Shown here one piece after another: positions 35,963-47,192 of a stretch of DNA of 64,000 nucleotides (positions within the stretch are counted from its first letter, which is position 1; every line of letters begins with the position of its first letter). Source of the stretch: Eurosta solidaginis (lineage: Eukaryota > Arthropoda > Insecta > Diptera > Tephritidae). Made by a program: the position numbers and the translations under genes. The DNA lies in contig NC_090319.1 of NCBI RefSeq assembly GCF_040869045.1, forward strand, positions 240,181,832 through 240,245,831, given 5' to 3'. Under the pieces are notes generated by a model. The model was not told the origin of the DNA. It saw only the letters and a list, made by a program, of their open reading frames with translations, and made no database searches.

Positions 35963-36254
35963 GTAAGCCCCGATAACATTTTATGCCGAGCTTCTCTTCC
36001 AATTTGCGTCGTGCTCCTTTTAATTTTTACTTCAAATTGGCGGGACAGGAATGGGTTTTCACTAAGAGTTTTTAATGCAGAAATACACTCGGAGTGTTTG
36101 ACAAATACTGCCGAGGGGCGACCCCGCTAAGAAATATTTTCTTCTAATTGAAAAAACTTGTTTCTAAAATTTTTGATGTTGCTTTTCCCGGGGCGTGAAC
36201 CTAGGATCTTCGGTTTGGATGGCGGAGCACGTTACCATCACACCACGGCGGCCG
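35945..36254 (-). repeat. Near-complete tRNA-headed SINE
   Basis: Read on the minus strand: GGCGGCCGCCGTGGTGTGAT, an A box, then GGTTCACGCCCCGGG (B box), AAGCAACATCAAAAATTTTA, AGCGGGGTCGCCCCTCGGCA, ACTCCGAGTGTATTTCTGCA, GGAGCACGACGCAAATTGGA and an A/T-rich tail. Both flanks carry CCACGGTT (35937-35944 and 36255-36262), an 8-bp target-site duplication. RNA polymerase III promoters are inside the head. It is the best copy of the family in the window. Confidence 0.8.
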
Positions 36255-36262
36255 CCACGGTT

Positions 36263-36394
36263 GGTACAGGAAAAATCTTATATATATTTTTTCATTTTAG
36301 ACCTTAACTAAAGAAAAATCATAACTTTTTCAGACAACGTTTTTAGTCTATTAGGATTGTATTGTACATATGTAAATAAAAATAGAAACCTAGG
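36263..36394. other. Unassigned DNA
   Basis: Short AT-rich spacer between the SINE and the LOA element tail. Confidence 0.4.
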
Positions 36395-37442
36395 TTAGGA
36401 TAGGTTGAGGTGGCTGCCCGAGGGCACACATAGGCCAGTGATATTAAGCTCGTTGTGAAAATACACCATAACCTCTCCTTTTCGAACCATTTTTAGGACC
36501 TGATAAAAGCTACTAGGTCCTTGACGTAAAACTCCACAAAATGGCAGATGATACGAAACACCGTTTTCTCTTCCTCGTCCTCTTTACAACTCCTGCAGCA
36601 TCAACGATAAGGCGCTCCTAACCTTTCTGAATGCCTGCCTATAAGGCAATGACCAGTTAGTGCCCCCACAAGTGCGGAAATTGTATCCCTACTTACGTTG
36701 TACATGTCACGGGATCTTTTAGGATCCCATTTTGGCCGGGTTTCCTTCGATGTCCGACAGCTCGGTATTTGTAGCCGTTTATTGTCGGCTTGACGGTGGA
36801 TGTGTTCTTTTAGCATTAGCTTGCATGTGGCCACGGGCATGCCTAAGTGTTCTTGGCCGGGAAGGATCTGCCTGGTTATACCCAGCCTGGCGAGTTCATC
36901 AGCAATGCAGTTTCCCTCGATGTCCCTATGTCCAGGGACCCATGTGAGGTGTAGACGGTTCTGTTTGGCCATTTTTTGAAGAGACCGGCGACAGTTTAGT
37001 GCTAGTTCAGAATTGCACGATTAGGAGCTAAGAGATTTTTTTACAGCCTGGCTGTCGCTGAAAATAAAGATTTATTTGCCGACATTGTGTGACCCTATCC
37101 TAACTGTGGCTTCTATGATGGCTGAAACTGCAGCCTGGAATACGCTGCAGTGGTCGGATACTCTGAAGGAGAGCTGGAGGTCAAGGTCCATTGAGTATAC
37201 TCCACCTTCACCTCTACCGTTTAGCTTAGAGCCGTCCGTATATATGGAAATGCTGCCATCAATAGCAAGGCACCTATATGACTCCATCCAGTCATCCCTA
37301 CTGGGAATGTTTATCTTAAAGTTGGTTTCCGCAACTGTTATTGTCGCACAGCCATCCGTGCTAGGAGGAAGAAAACTGTCATTGTTTAGTATACTAGAGG
37401 GCCCTGTGGTCTTGTTGTTCTCACACGACAACACAAGACGTG
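36395..37442 (-). pseudogene. LOA-clade element: RNase H domain, ORF2 end and 3' UTR
   Basis: 3' end of the nested LOA-clade retrotransposon. RNase H appears in two frames: YTDGSKLNGRGEGGVYS (+ about 37195-37245), with the TDG catalytic aspartate, and WVPGHRDIEGNCIADELARL (+ about 36880-36950). The Cys-rich tail region near 36600 follows. The 3' UTR ends in CAACCTATCCTAACCTAGG on the minus strand (+ 36394-36412). RNase H after the RT distinguishes LOA and I-type elements from Jockey and R1. A frameshift lies near 37000. The upstream RT is displaced to 38641 by an insertion. Confidence 0.85.
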
Positions 37443-38640
37443 TAGTGGAATTCACAAACTTTTTTAACGAGATTTGCCATCGATTTATTTACGAGACGAT
37501 AACAATAACGATTTTGTTATTCAGTAACTATTTTGTATCGATATTCGTTTATTGGCGATCAACTGTGTTGTTAAATAAATGGCAAGTAAATTGGCTGCGT
37601 TAAAAATCACGAAATTCATATTTCTGGAATTTTAGTTACAAGAAGAAAATCGGAACTTTAATTAAATACTTTTAAACACGAAAAGTTGTTTTATAAATCA
37701 AATGGCATTTGAGTAATTGGCGTACGTTTTATCACAAGATGAAGAATTACTAAGTCCATGGCAAGTGGACAGACACTTTCTTAGATAACCTATTCCACTT
37801 GAATGCAACGGAGTTTCGAATTCTGTACCGACTAACCCGAGACTTGGCCCATGATATTATTTCTCAACTTGAATCAATTAAGGGATACAAGAATTACTGC
37901 GATATCAACAGAGAAAAAAAAAGAAATGAATACCGAATTTATTTACCTTTTGTCAAAATATGTAGAAAGTTGCACAATAATGGCTATTAAAAGCAGTTAG
38001 TTGATCGTGGCCGACGTCGTTTACAAGCATTAATGTGCTAGCTTTGTGAGAACGTGCAATGAGCAACTTCGCGGAAGAAAAAGATTTTACGTTGCGGTTT
38101 ATTGAAACCTACGAATGCAAAGGTCGGATGGAAAAAAAATTGCCAAAAATCACGTAATTTTCTTAGTGGCTTAAGATTAGCGTCTTATTATATTAAAATT
38201 GAATAAGCTACAAAACTGCATACTCGAAAAAATTCTTAGAAGAAAGTCATCCGATGACATGTTTACGTCTGCACGCTACGAATTTTCAATACAAATGGCG
38301 CTTGATGCTTTCTGCTTGTGTGGTGGCCGGGCAAGCGACAATCACCCGAAACGCACACAACTACACGTTGCTATGGTCATCATCAAGCAAATTTTGTGCG
38401 TTGCCCGGCAGCTCTATATGGAGTTTATTTATTTTTGGCATTCCTTTTGTGCTTTTCGCATTTTTTAGGTTTCGTTAAGCTGTGCTTCCACCTTTCTACT
38501 ATTAAAACGAAATTTAAATGTCGTTTATCACGAGTCGTTAAAATTAAGTTAGTGAATAGGACAATCGATAGGGCAAGCGACGAAATCGTTAATTAAAATC
38601 GCGACAAATCGCATCGTTATAAGTTAGTAAATTCCACTAC
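37443..38640 (+). mobile_element. PIF/Harbinger-like DNA element inserted in the LOA ORF2
   Basis: The ends are imperfect inverted repeats: AGTGGAATTCACAAACTTTT at 37444, against the complement of AAGTTAGTAAATTCCACT ending near 38638. They pair over roughly 30 bp. The interior has a plus-strand transposase N-terminal fragment (37745-37990) with LNATEFRILYRLTRDLAHDI, similar to HARBI1-type proteins. It ends in stops, and the DDE core is absent. A clean 3-bp target duplication was not found, so the superfamily call rests on the protein fragment. Confidence 0.6.
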
Positions 38641-39312
38641 TGAAGAGATTCGCTAGGCGTTGTTCTTAGAGCATCGCTTATGCTGATCATGATGGATCTG
38701 TGGACTTTACCCAACAAGTTTAGGTTTGACGCCTTGCTCAACGCTGGCCACCATACGACTATACTGCAGTATTGGACGGATAATCGCGGTATAAATCCAC
38801 CTGCATATTTTGGGGGAGAGTTCCCATTTTTTGCCAATGGGTCTTTTACACGTATATACTGCAATCTACGCTTTCTTTTGTCGCTGAATGGCGTTGTGCT
38901 TTTTGCCCATAACTACCCCTAGAAATTTGGTCTTATTTGCTAGGCTCAGGCGCACACCATTTAGCTCGGGTAGGTTTAACGATGGTATTTTGTATCTTTT
39001 GGTATATAAGACAAGCTCAACTTTATCAGAATTGACGCTGAGTCCACATCGGGAGGCCAATAAAGAAACCTCTCGAAATGCTACCTGCATCAAGTAGCAT
39101 AAAGTTTGAGGGAACTTGCCTCTGTAAGCAATCGCTAGGTCATCAGCAAATGTCACAATCTTCCCGCTCCCCCAACTAGGTATCTCTTAAAAGCGAGCTT
39201 AGAGATAAGTTCCATAGTAGAGGGGAAAGGACACCACCCTGGGGTGTGCCCCTTGCGACAAAGCGTGTTACTTCAACCTTCCCCAGTGAAGAAAGCACTT
39301 TCCTTCTCTTAA
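38641..39312 (-). pseudogene. LOA-clade element: reverse transcriptase segment
   Basis: Minus-strand RT with VARGTPQGGVLSPLLWNL (+ about 39215-39265) and TFADDLAI (+ 39131-39155), the catalytic FADD box. A downstream thumb region near 38637-38864 includes ISDALRTTPSESL. There are stops and a frame change between the two motifs. The protein continues beyond the Harbinger-like element into the RNase H block and, on the 5' side, beyond a SINE into 39471-39829. Confidence 0.85.
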
Positions 39313-39324
39313 GCAGTTGATGAT

Positions 39325-39470
39325 GGGCGGCCACCGTGGTGTGTTGGTAGCGTGCTCCGCCTATCACACCGTATGCCCTGGGTTCAACTCCCGGGCAAAG
39401 CAACACCAAAAATTTTAGAAATAAGGTTTTTCAATTAGAAGAAAGTTTTTCTAAGCGGGGTCGCCCCCCG
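39325..39470 (+). repeat. tRNA-headed SINE inserted in LOA ORF2
   Basis: GGCGGCCACCGTGGTGTGTT, an A-box region, GGGTTCAACTCCCGGGC (B box), AAGCAACACCAAAAATTTTA and CTAAGCGGGGTCGCCCC occur in order. The copy is 3'-truncated after the GGGGTCGCCCC block. Imperfect GCAGTTGA (39313) and GCAGTGAG (39471) flank it and may be the target duplication. LOA coding resumes on both sides, so this SINE postdates LOA insertion. Confidence 0.75.
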
Positions 39471-39829
39471 CAGTGAGAGGCTTTGCCTGCTTTAGGAATG
39501 GATATGACCGTGGCGCTCCGCATTGGACAAGGCAGTTGCAACCAAACCCTTCAGCTCCTCCGTTGATGAGGGACTTTGTGAGGGCAGTGCAGGTAGTTCT
39601 CTTGCTAACAGCTAATTTATATTTCCTAGTTTATATTACGTGGGTTACGTCTCGCAATGAGCTGATCAACGAAAAACTGTAACATTACTTCAATATACCG
39701 GTGGTCTGAAAAGGAATGTTCCTCAAGAACACGCCATTTTTTTAACCACCCATAAACGTTTTTGCTAGAAATAGTGAGGTTAATAACCTCTTTACGGTTT
39801 TTATTAATAAAAGTTGGTTAATTACCTAC
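39471..39829 (-). pseudogene. LOA-clade element: endonuclease C-terminus and EN-RT linker
   Basis: On the minus strand the frame reads KKWRVLEEHSFSDHRYIEV (+ about 39715-39770). SDHR is the conserved SDH motif of APE-type endonucleases. Before it comes FINKNRKEVINLTI, and after it the linker NPRNINWEIYKLAVSKRTT. This places the EN end exactly between the SINE and the hAT insertion. The N-terminal EN half lies across the hAT at 47200-47660. Confidence 0.8.
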
Positions 39830-40000
39830 AATGGCTGTGAACTGCATCCGGATTTTTCAAATATCCGGATAAACCGGGTATTCGAATAACCGGATAGCTA
39901 AGTAAAAAATCCGGCTGTCCGGATAACCGCTGTTCGGACACTGGAATATAAAAGTAGAAAATTATTCACAAAATATCCCTGCCAACCAACGCTAACCACT

Positions 40001-40481
40001 TTCTGCTATTTTCACCTCGATTTCCAACACCATCTCACATTTTTCTAAAAAAATAGTAACACCATCACATAATCATGGGATATTTTCCAAAACTCACATG
40101 CGCCTAAAAATATGAAGAGAACAATTGAAAAAATAAATGTTAAAACAGGGAAATAAATAAGCTGTCATTAATTAAGTAATTTTTCTAACAATTGTGCAGA
40201 AATAAAAATTTGTCTACATTTTTCCCGAAAAAATGGTGGAAATCGGTTACAAATGAAGGTAAGTCCTGATTCAACAATTGCTAACAGCGTTCTAATAATA
40301 ATCTTTCTATTTTTACCGTTTTTTCATTGGAAATGCATTCAGCTCACATGTTGATGCTGCATATAGTGGATGTTCCAGGTTCATGGTCCTGAGTGAAATG
40401 ATTGCAGCATGTGGACTTAACACAACGTGGTAGCTCAATGTAAGTACTTATGCTTATTAGTGTTATACAAAGAGAAATGTT
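40001..40481. other. Unassigned DNA inside the hAT composite
   Basis: No gene is recognised. A splice-donor-like GGTAAGTCC at 40259 and short exon-like open stretches around 40340-40440 are seen but cannot be joined into a credible protein. Confidence 0.35.
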
Positions 40482-42690
40482 ATGTACATAGGGGGAGTTG
40501 CAATCTTGGTGTCACCAAAATGTTACAATTTGAGTGGTTATGACCAGGAAGGTCATAAAAAACCATGGTTCTCAAATGAAATTTTGAAGCTTTTAAGAAA
40601 ACGTGAGAAAGCTTACAGAGAATGGAAGCAATTTCCATATGAAAAAAAATGGGAAGCTACCTTATGTATCCGGAATGCTAAGGTGGCATATTTAAATAAT
40701 AAATTTAATGCAAATTTGCCTCCAAAAATGCTATGGAAGAATCTTCGCACTTTTGGAGTATCCAAAAATGATAATATTCAATCCAAGTTTGACCCTAATG
40801 TCATGAACTCACACTTCCAGAATGGTAATATAAGTGATAACAGTGTAAATTATAATGATGATCATAACACCAGTTATGAACAAAGTAAGATGGGTAGTAT
40901 AGGCAGAAGAACAAATATTGATATTGATATTTTTGACTTCTCAGTTGTAACTGAAAGTGATGTCTTGGATGCTATATTTGACGTTAAGTCTAACGCCGTT
41001 GGAGTCGATGGCATCAGTATGCGATTTATTAAACTTATACTTCCATTTGTTACAGCTTCACTAACACATATTTTTAACTGTTCAATTATGTCCGGTGGGT
41101 TTCCAAGTCAATGGAAAATAGCTAATGTTATCCCTATTCCTAAAGTTAAGTCTCCATGTTCTTCCAAAGAATTTAGACCAATTAGCCTGTTGCCAGCCTT
41201 GTCTAAGGTTTATGAGAAGCTATTAGCTAAGCAGATAATTGATTATATATATAATAATAACTTACTATCTGAGGACCAGTCGGGATTCAGGAGAGGACAT
41301 AGTTGCGCTACTGCCATGCTTAAGATTCTTGAAGACATACGCCCTGCCTATGATCGTAATGAGCTTACAGTACTTGTACTTTTAGATTTCTCACGAGCTT
41401 TTGACACAGTTGACTTCAGAATACTTCTTCATAAGCTGGAAATAAACTATAACTTCAGCTCTTATGCTATAAAGCTAATCCAAAACTACCTCACAGCTTG
41501 ATTTCAGCAAGTTCTATGCGGTGATAATGTCTCAAACTTAAAGTTTATAACATCTGGTGTCCCACAAGGATCTATTTTGGGTCCAATATTGTTTACACTT
41601 TTTATTAACGACATAGTTCCTTGTTGCCAAAATGCCAAAATACATCTCTACGCGGACGACACACAAATATACTTGTCACGCCCTATTGGGCTTACCGAAG
41701 ACTTGTTCGTCAGGCTGAATGAAGACTTATCACGCATAGGAAATTGGGCTCACAGAAATAAGTTATATATGAATGCAACGAAATCTAAGGCGTTAGCAAT
41801 ATCAAGCGCAACATGTGACTTGAAAAGCCTTCCTGAAGTTATACTTAATGAAGGCAAAATATTATTCCAAGACGTGGTCACCAATTTAGGCTTCAGAATT
41901 AACTCTAAATTAACTTGTGTGGACCATGTTAACCTTATGGTCGGTAAAATATATAATACCCTTCGAAATTTGTACAGAACTTCCTATTTAATACCACGTG
42001 AAACAAAAATGAAGCTGGTCAAATCTCTTATAATTCAAAAAATGTCTTATTGGGAACTTATATACGGTAATCTTGATTCGTCTTCACATAATAAATTGCA
42101 GCTTGCCTTATACAGTGCTGCCCGTTTCGTTTTTTCTAAAAAGAAATTTGATCACATCTCTTCATATGCCGTGCAAATTCTCGGAAGTAATGTTAATAAC
42201 TTCTTAAAACTTAGAAATCTATGCTTCTTGCATAAGCTACTTCATTCCAAAAATCCACCTTACTTATTTGAAAAACTAAATTTGTGTCAGTCCACTCGGA
42301 CCCTAAATCTATTGGTCCCTAAGTTTAAATACACAACATCCTCAAGACTGTTCTTTGTCAGTACAATCTGCCTATGGAACTCACTTCCCTCCAAAACAAA
42401 AACTATTAAAGAAGCAGGATGTTTCAAACTAGCAGAATTTTCTTTTCTTAACTCGTAAGTTACTCTAAATCTTTAAAGTTTTAATTGAATGTTTGATAAT
42501 ATATATTATTGAAAATTTGTATGTATTTAACTTTTCTGTTTTTATATATGCTTTGTTAAATCTTTAGATGAATAAGTAAATTTCTTTTTGTAACACTTAG
42601 GTATAATTACTTAATCGGATTGATGTACTGCCTAAAAGACTAAGTCTTCCTTGTATAAACACTAAATAAATAAATAAATAAATAAATAAA
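40482..42690 (+). pseudogene. CR1/Jockey-superfamily non-LTR retrotransposon ORF2
   Basis: One long frame (40482-42458) interrupted by a single in-frame TGA at 41499-41501. A short EN scrap with GGVAILVSPK is joined directly to the EN-RT linker (KPWFSNEILKLLRKREKAYR), so most of the endonuclease is deleted. The RT is nearly complete: GFRRGHSCATAMLKIL, LLDFSRAFDTVDF, SGVPQGSILGP (about 41552-41585) and the catalytic YADD (41649-41660), ending with a stop at 42456-42458. The 3' UTR ends in an (AAAT)n tail at 42663-42690. The protein is otherwise clean, which suggests a fairly recent insertion. Family name within CR1/Jockey is not certain. Confidence 0.85.
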
Positions 42691-42890
42691 ATGCAGAAAG
42701 ATTTTCAAGCTGCCACCATAATAGTGTATGCACATACATGCGAAAGTCAACCATGTTTCTATTGGCACATGTTAAGGTAATTGTATGTTTAATTTTATTA
42801 TTTATTTGTAATAGGTTATTGGCCGAATCGGTGCACGAGCGGATTGGGGGCATCATCATGTGAACCCGTCTATGGTCCAGCAGACAGGTC
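42691..42890. other. Unassigned DNA
   Basis: Spacer between the retrotransposon tail and the TTTCA-rich tract. It contains a GC-richer segment GAATCGGTGCACGAGCGGAT near 42825. Confidence 0.35.
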
Positions 42891-44750
42891 TCATTTTATT
42901 TTTATTTATTTGGGCTTAATTAAATTGTTGTAGATTTTCTTCATTTTATTTTATTCTATTTCGTTTCATTTAACTTCTAACTTTCTCTTTAACTTCTATA
43001 CTTTTAATTTAATTGAATCTCGTTTCATTTCCTTTCATTTTATATTACTTCATTTAATTTTTTTTTGCATTTCATTTCGTTTCATTTTTCTTCATACTCA
43101 TCAACCCAATTTCATTTCATTTGATTTCTTTAATTTAAGTTAAATCCGTTCCTTTTCATTTCATTCCATTTAATTTTATTTGGTTTCACTTCATTTCATT
43201 TACTTGATTTTATCTCTTTTATTTTCATTTCCATATCATTTAATTTTTTGTCAATTCCATTTCATTTCATATAGTTTCATATAATTTCGTTTTATTTCTT
43301 TTAATTTCTATATATACCATTCCGTTTCATTTCGTATAGTTTCATATTTTTTTATTTCTTTTCCATATCATTTTATTCTATTTAATTTCACTCCATGTCT
43401 TTCTATTATTTTATTATATTTCATTAAGTTTAAATTCGTTCCAATATATTTCGTTTTATTTAATTTCTTTTCACTCAATTTCATTTCATTTCTTTCTATT
43501 TTATTTAATTGTGTTTAGTTTAAATTTCGTTTTATTTTATTTTACTTTTTTAATTTTATTTCAATTTGTTTCATATTACTTCATTACCATTTCATTTAAT
43601 TTCATTCCACTTAATTTCGTTTTGTTTCACATTATGTCATTTCATTGTATTTCATATTTCATACCATTTCATTTGGTTTAAATTCGTTTTTTCACTTTTT
43701 TTCGTTTCATTCTAATTTCATACCAATCCACTTCATTTTATAATATTTTATTTTATTTTGTTATATTTTATTTTATTTTACTCTATTTTTATTTTATTTT
43801 ATTTTATTTTATTTTAATTTATTTTTAATTTATTTTGTTTTATTTTATTTTGCTATGTTTTATATTATTTTATTTTATTTTAATTTATTTTATTTTCTTT
43901 TATTCTATTTCGTCTCATTTTATTCCATTTCATTTCATTTGATTTCTGTACTTTTAACTGCGTTGAATCTTGTTTCATTTCCTTCCATTGCTATTTACAT
44001 TACTGCATTTAATTTAATTTTGTTGCATCTCATTACGTTACATTTTTTGTTCATTTAGTTTTATTTCATTTCATTCCGTTTAATTTCGTTTCATTTAATT
44101 CCATGTCATTTCATTTTATGTTATTTAATTTTAATTAATTTCTTTCATTTCGTTTTACTTCATAATATTCTATTTTATTTAGTTGCATTTCATATATGTT
44201 TCATATCATTTCATTTTATTTCTTTTCATTTCCATATGATTTATATGTTTTTAATTTCATTTTATATCATTCCATTTCATTTCATATAGATTCATTTTTG
44301 TTTCTTTTCCATATCATCTCATTTTTGGTTTCATTCCGTTTAATTTCATATGGTTTCATATTTTTTCGTCAGTTAATTTTTTTCTGTTTCATTTCATTAC
44401 TTTCCGTTTCATTTTGGTTTGTTTCATCTCACTTCATTCCATTTATTTTTCTTTTAATTCGTTCCACTCCATTTTTTTATGTCAATACACTTTATTTAAT
44501 TTTATTCCATTTCATTTTCTTTAGTTTCATTCCAACTTATTTTTTACTTTATTTATTTTATTAAATTTTATTTTATTTTTACTTATTTACTTCAATTAAA
44601 TTTTCTTTTATTTTTTTATTTTATTTTGTTTTGTTTCATTTTACTTTATTTAATTCAATTATTTATTTTAATTTATTTTATGTAATTTTTTTATTATTTT
44701 CAATTTTGTTTGATTTTATTCTATTGTTAATTTATTTAAATTTTTTTTCT
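42891..44750. repeat. Degenerate TTTCA/TTTTA pentanucleotide tract, ~1.85 kb
   Basis: Almost every base belongs to imperfect runs of ATTTC and ATTTT with occasional TTCGT and TTCCA variants. The central part from about 43735 to 43910 is nearly pure TTTTA, while the flanking parts are TTTCA-dominated. Long open frames on it (for example 44196-44564) are Phe/Ser/Ile low-complexity translations, not genes. Expansion of a retrotransposon A/T tail or of an older microsatellite are both possible origins. Confidence 0.9.
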
Positions 44751-45133
44751 CAAAAATATAAATTATATGAATTTTATATGAAATTTGCAAATTAAAAAAG
44801 AATTAATAAAAAGTATGGAACATTTGTACATAAAACAGTTAATAAAAAAATTTGGAGCGGGTTTTAGGTACTTTAAAGGACGGTCTGGCAACACTACACA
44901 TTGACGTTCAAAGGTGTCATTGGCACCTAAAAGTATGCAATCGTTGCCGACTAACACGTACACGAAATATCCCATTTCACCATGGATAAAATCCGCACAC
45001 TGCCTATAAAAAATCATCCACTTTTTAGCCACGTTTTTACTCGTGCATTATCCAGTTTTTTACGCTGGTTGGCAGGGATGTTTGTAGATTATTAAATTAA
45101 CGTTAAAAATTAAAAAGCTACAATTTTACAAAT
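44751..45133. other. hAT leader / unassigned DNA
   Basis: AT-rich leader before the transposase, containing the right inverted repeat at 45063-45080. No gene. Confidence 0.4.
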
Positions 45134-47036
45134 ATGGACAATTTTACAAAGCGTAAATTTAAACTAATAATGAGTGCTAAATGGTCAGCAAGATTTGGGA
45201 TCATTTCCAAAAAAGTGAAAATAAGAACAGTGTCATTTGTTTATATTGTGAAAAAACGCTACAAAAGAAAGGATCGATATCAAATCTATGGAGCCACAAT
45301 CGGTTTTTTCATCTTCAAGAGAATGGTGTGGATGCAGCTTTTCTCTCTGAATCTGCGGCAGAATATAAGCCGAGTAGCAGTTCATCACAAAGTAATTTTG
45401 ATCACTATTCGGAATGTTCAGAACCCCCAATGAAGAAATTTCGAACATCAAGCTGTTCGCAATAAGTATATGTCAAAGAACGTCAAGATATAATAACACA
45501 AGCCTTGGCTAATATGATTGCTGTTGACTTATTGCCAATTTCATTGGTGGAATGTGATGGATTCAAGAAGTTTGCTAATGTCATCGAACAATAGTATGTA
45601 ATTTCTTGTCGCAAAATAATTTCTGAGAATTTAGAAGACTCGCTTCGAGATGGCATGGAAGAATGGGATATCAAAGAAAAAGTCACAACTGTTGTACACG
45701 ACAACGCGAAAAATATAAGAAATGATGTTCGGGGTTTGAGCCCTGACATAACCAGTCATCCATGCAGTACACATACACTTCAATTGAGTGTTAATTTAGG
45801 AATGAAACTCAATCATTCGAGTAAACGTACATATTCTCTCGAGGAAGATTTAATATGAGCTGAAAAGACAGTTAAAAAACTAATCCAAAGTTGTCCAACT
45901 AAATGGAATTCAGTTCTTTTTATGTTGGAAAGAGTTAAAGAGCTTAAATCTTCTTTTGTTGCAGTAATTGCTGATCTTTCAATTTTCAACAACAGGGCCG
46001 CTAAAAATATCGCAATTTCAGACATTGGCTGGGATGCAGTTAATATTCTTACAGATTTACTCAACCCTTTCGAAATTGCGACAAATGTGCTTAGCAGTGA
46101 TAAAGAGATTACAATTTCTAAAGTGAAACCCATCATTCATAAAATTATTAATAACCATCTGAAATTTAAAAACACTGATACGAGGATGGCAAAAACATTC
46201 AAAGAAAAAGTAGCGGCAGACTTGAGAAGACGTTTTTCTTTTGAAGACATTGAAGATCCATCTCTGGAAAATATCAGTATTGCACATATGGCGAGTTGCC
46301 TTGATCCGAGGTTCAAACTGTTGAGACCGATGCTTTTCGTAACAAAATAAAAAATCATGTGGAAAAAATGTGCAATAAAAGGGGTACTGCTGATATGTTG
46401 AATGCCCAAGAAGAAGCTCCGGAAAAGAGTGATCTCACGGCCATGGATATATTTCTAAATGATAATGACAGTAACACAAGGGAGGAAGACGAGTTTCAGC
46501 GCTACTTATTCGAAGAAAAAATAAACCACAATCTCATTGCCAGCAATTGGTGGCAAGACTTTGAAAACATATATCCCAATCTGTCGAAAATCGCCATAAG
46601 ATATCTTGCCACTCAGGGCATTTTTTAAGTAATACGAACGTGGCCAAATGGCCACGTAGTAGTCCGCCGTGGCCACATAGTAATCATAATCTGGCCACAA
46701 CTAAATTTCGAAAATGCGTGAACAACACCTAACTGAAATAATGTCAGAAATTTTCTGAACGTACATGATTTCCCCAAAATGTCAAAAAATATATAATTTG
46801 CTAAATCTAATGAGGAGATATTTTTCTTTTGGCCACCTAGGGAAAAATCCTTAAAAAATGCCCTGTTGCCACTTCAAAAGCTTCTGAAAGAGTATTTTCA
46901 ATTGCTGGAAATGTAGTTCGTCCCACACGAAATATTTGAGTCGGGAAATGATATCGGCACTTGTTTTCTTACACCAGAACAAGAAGAAAATAGTTTAGTC
47001 ATACTACATATTTCTCAATACGAGCCTTTTTTGTAA
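45134..47036 (+). pseudogene. BED-finger hAT transposase
   Basis: N-terminal BED zinc finger (from 45181: SKIWDHFQK, then CLYCEKTLQ, then SNLWSHNRFFH). Catalytic core pieces at 45480-45860 contain a TTVVHDNAKNIRND motif and HPCSTHTLQLSVN. A mid region with CPTKWNSVLFMLERVKEL follows at 45880-46350, then a helical segment with ASCLDPRFKLL. The dimerisation domain is ERVFSIAGN near 46885-46915 and ends at 47034-47036. At least two stops (about 45590 and 45857), a frameshift near 46350 and a MITE at 46614 break the gene. It is the transposase of the surrounding element. Confidence 0.85.
46614..46865. mobile_element. 252-bp hAT MITE with perfect TIRs and 8-bp TSD
   Basis: The ends CAGGGCATTTTTTAAG and CTTAAAAAATGCCCTG are perfect 16-bp inverted repeats. 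TTGCCACT flanks both sides (46606-46613 and 46866-46873). It interrupts the hAT dimerisation domain between the coding for ATQ and the resumed ATSKASERVFS. No coding capacity, but GGCCAC/GTGGCC words recur inside. A young, precisely bounded insertion. Confidence 0.92.
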
Positions 47037-47192
47037 TCACTGTTAATTGATTTAAATGCCCTACGAATTTATTGTTATTAATGTTAAATTAACATATATG
47101 GTACATTAATTTTTTGCTTTAACTGGATATCCAAAAATACGGTTATTAACCGGATCTTCATAAATCCGAATATGCGGATAGCCCCAGCCTTA

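Larger units (their letters stand above)
39973..45085. repeat. Inverted repeat pair bounding a 5-kb interior of the hAT
   Basis: ATCCCTGCCAACCAACGCT (39982-40000) and ACGCTGGTTGGCAGGGAT (45063-45080) are inverted copies with one gap and one mismatch, and the match continues weakly outward. They bracket the CR1-like element and the TTTCA-rich tract and stop just before the transposase gene. They could be the ends of an element inserted in the hAT 5' leader. No target duplication was identified, so this is a hypothesis. Confidence 0.45.
39830..47192 (+). mobile_element. hAT composite element with TTACCTAC target duplication
   Basis: TTACCTAC occurs immediately outside both ends (39822-39829 and 47193-47200), an 8-bp duplication as expected for hAT. 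Related inverted ends begin AATGGCTGTGAACTGCATCC and, on the other strand, TAAGGCTGGGGCTATCCG, followed by several ATCCGGAT-type subterminal words. It carries a broken transposase gene (45134-47036) and has been enlarged to 7.36 kb by nested insertions. LOA endonuclease coding is split by it, so the hAT is younger than the LOA copy. Confidence 0.85.

Noticed and set aside
39325..39400. Possible tRNA gene (A and B boxes)
   Set aside because: The sequence continues into the shared SINE body and recurs at 20581 and 36254. There is no tRNA cloverleaf with an anticodon arm that I can support.
44196..44564. 122-codon plus-strand open frame
   Set aside because: Pure low-complexity translation of the TTTCA/TTTTA repeat.
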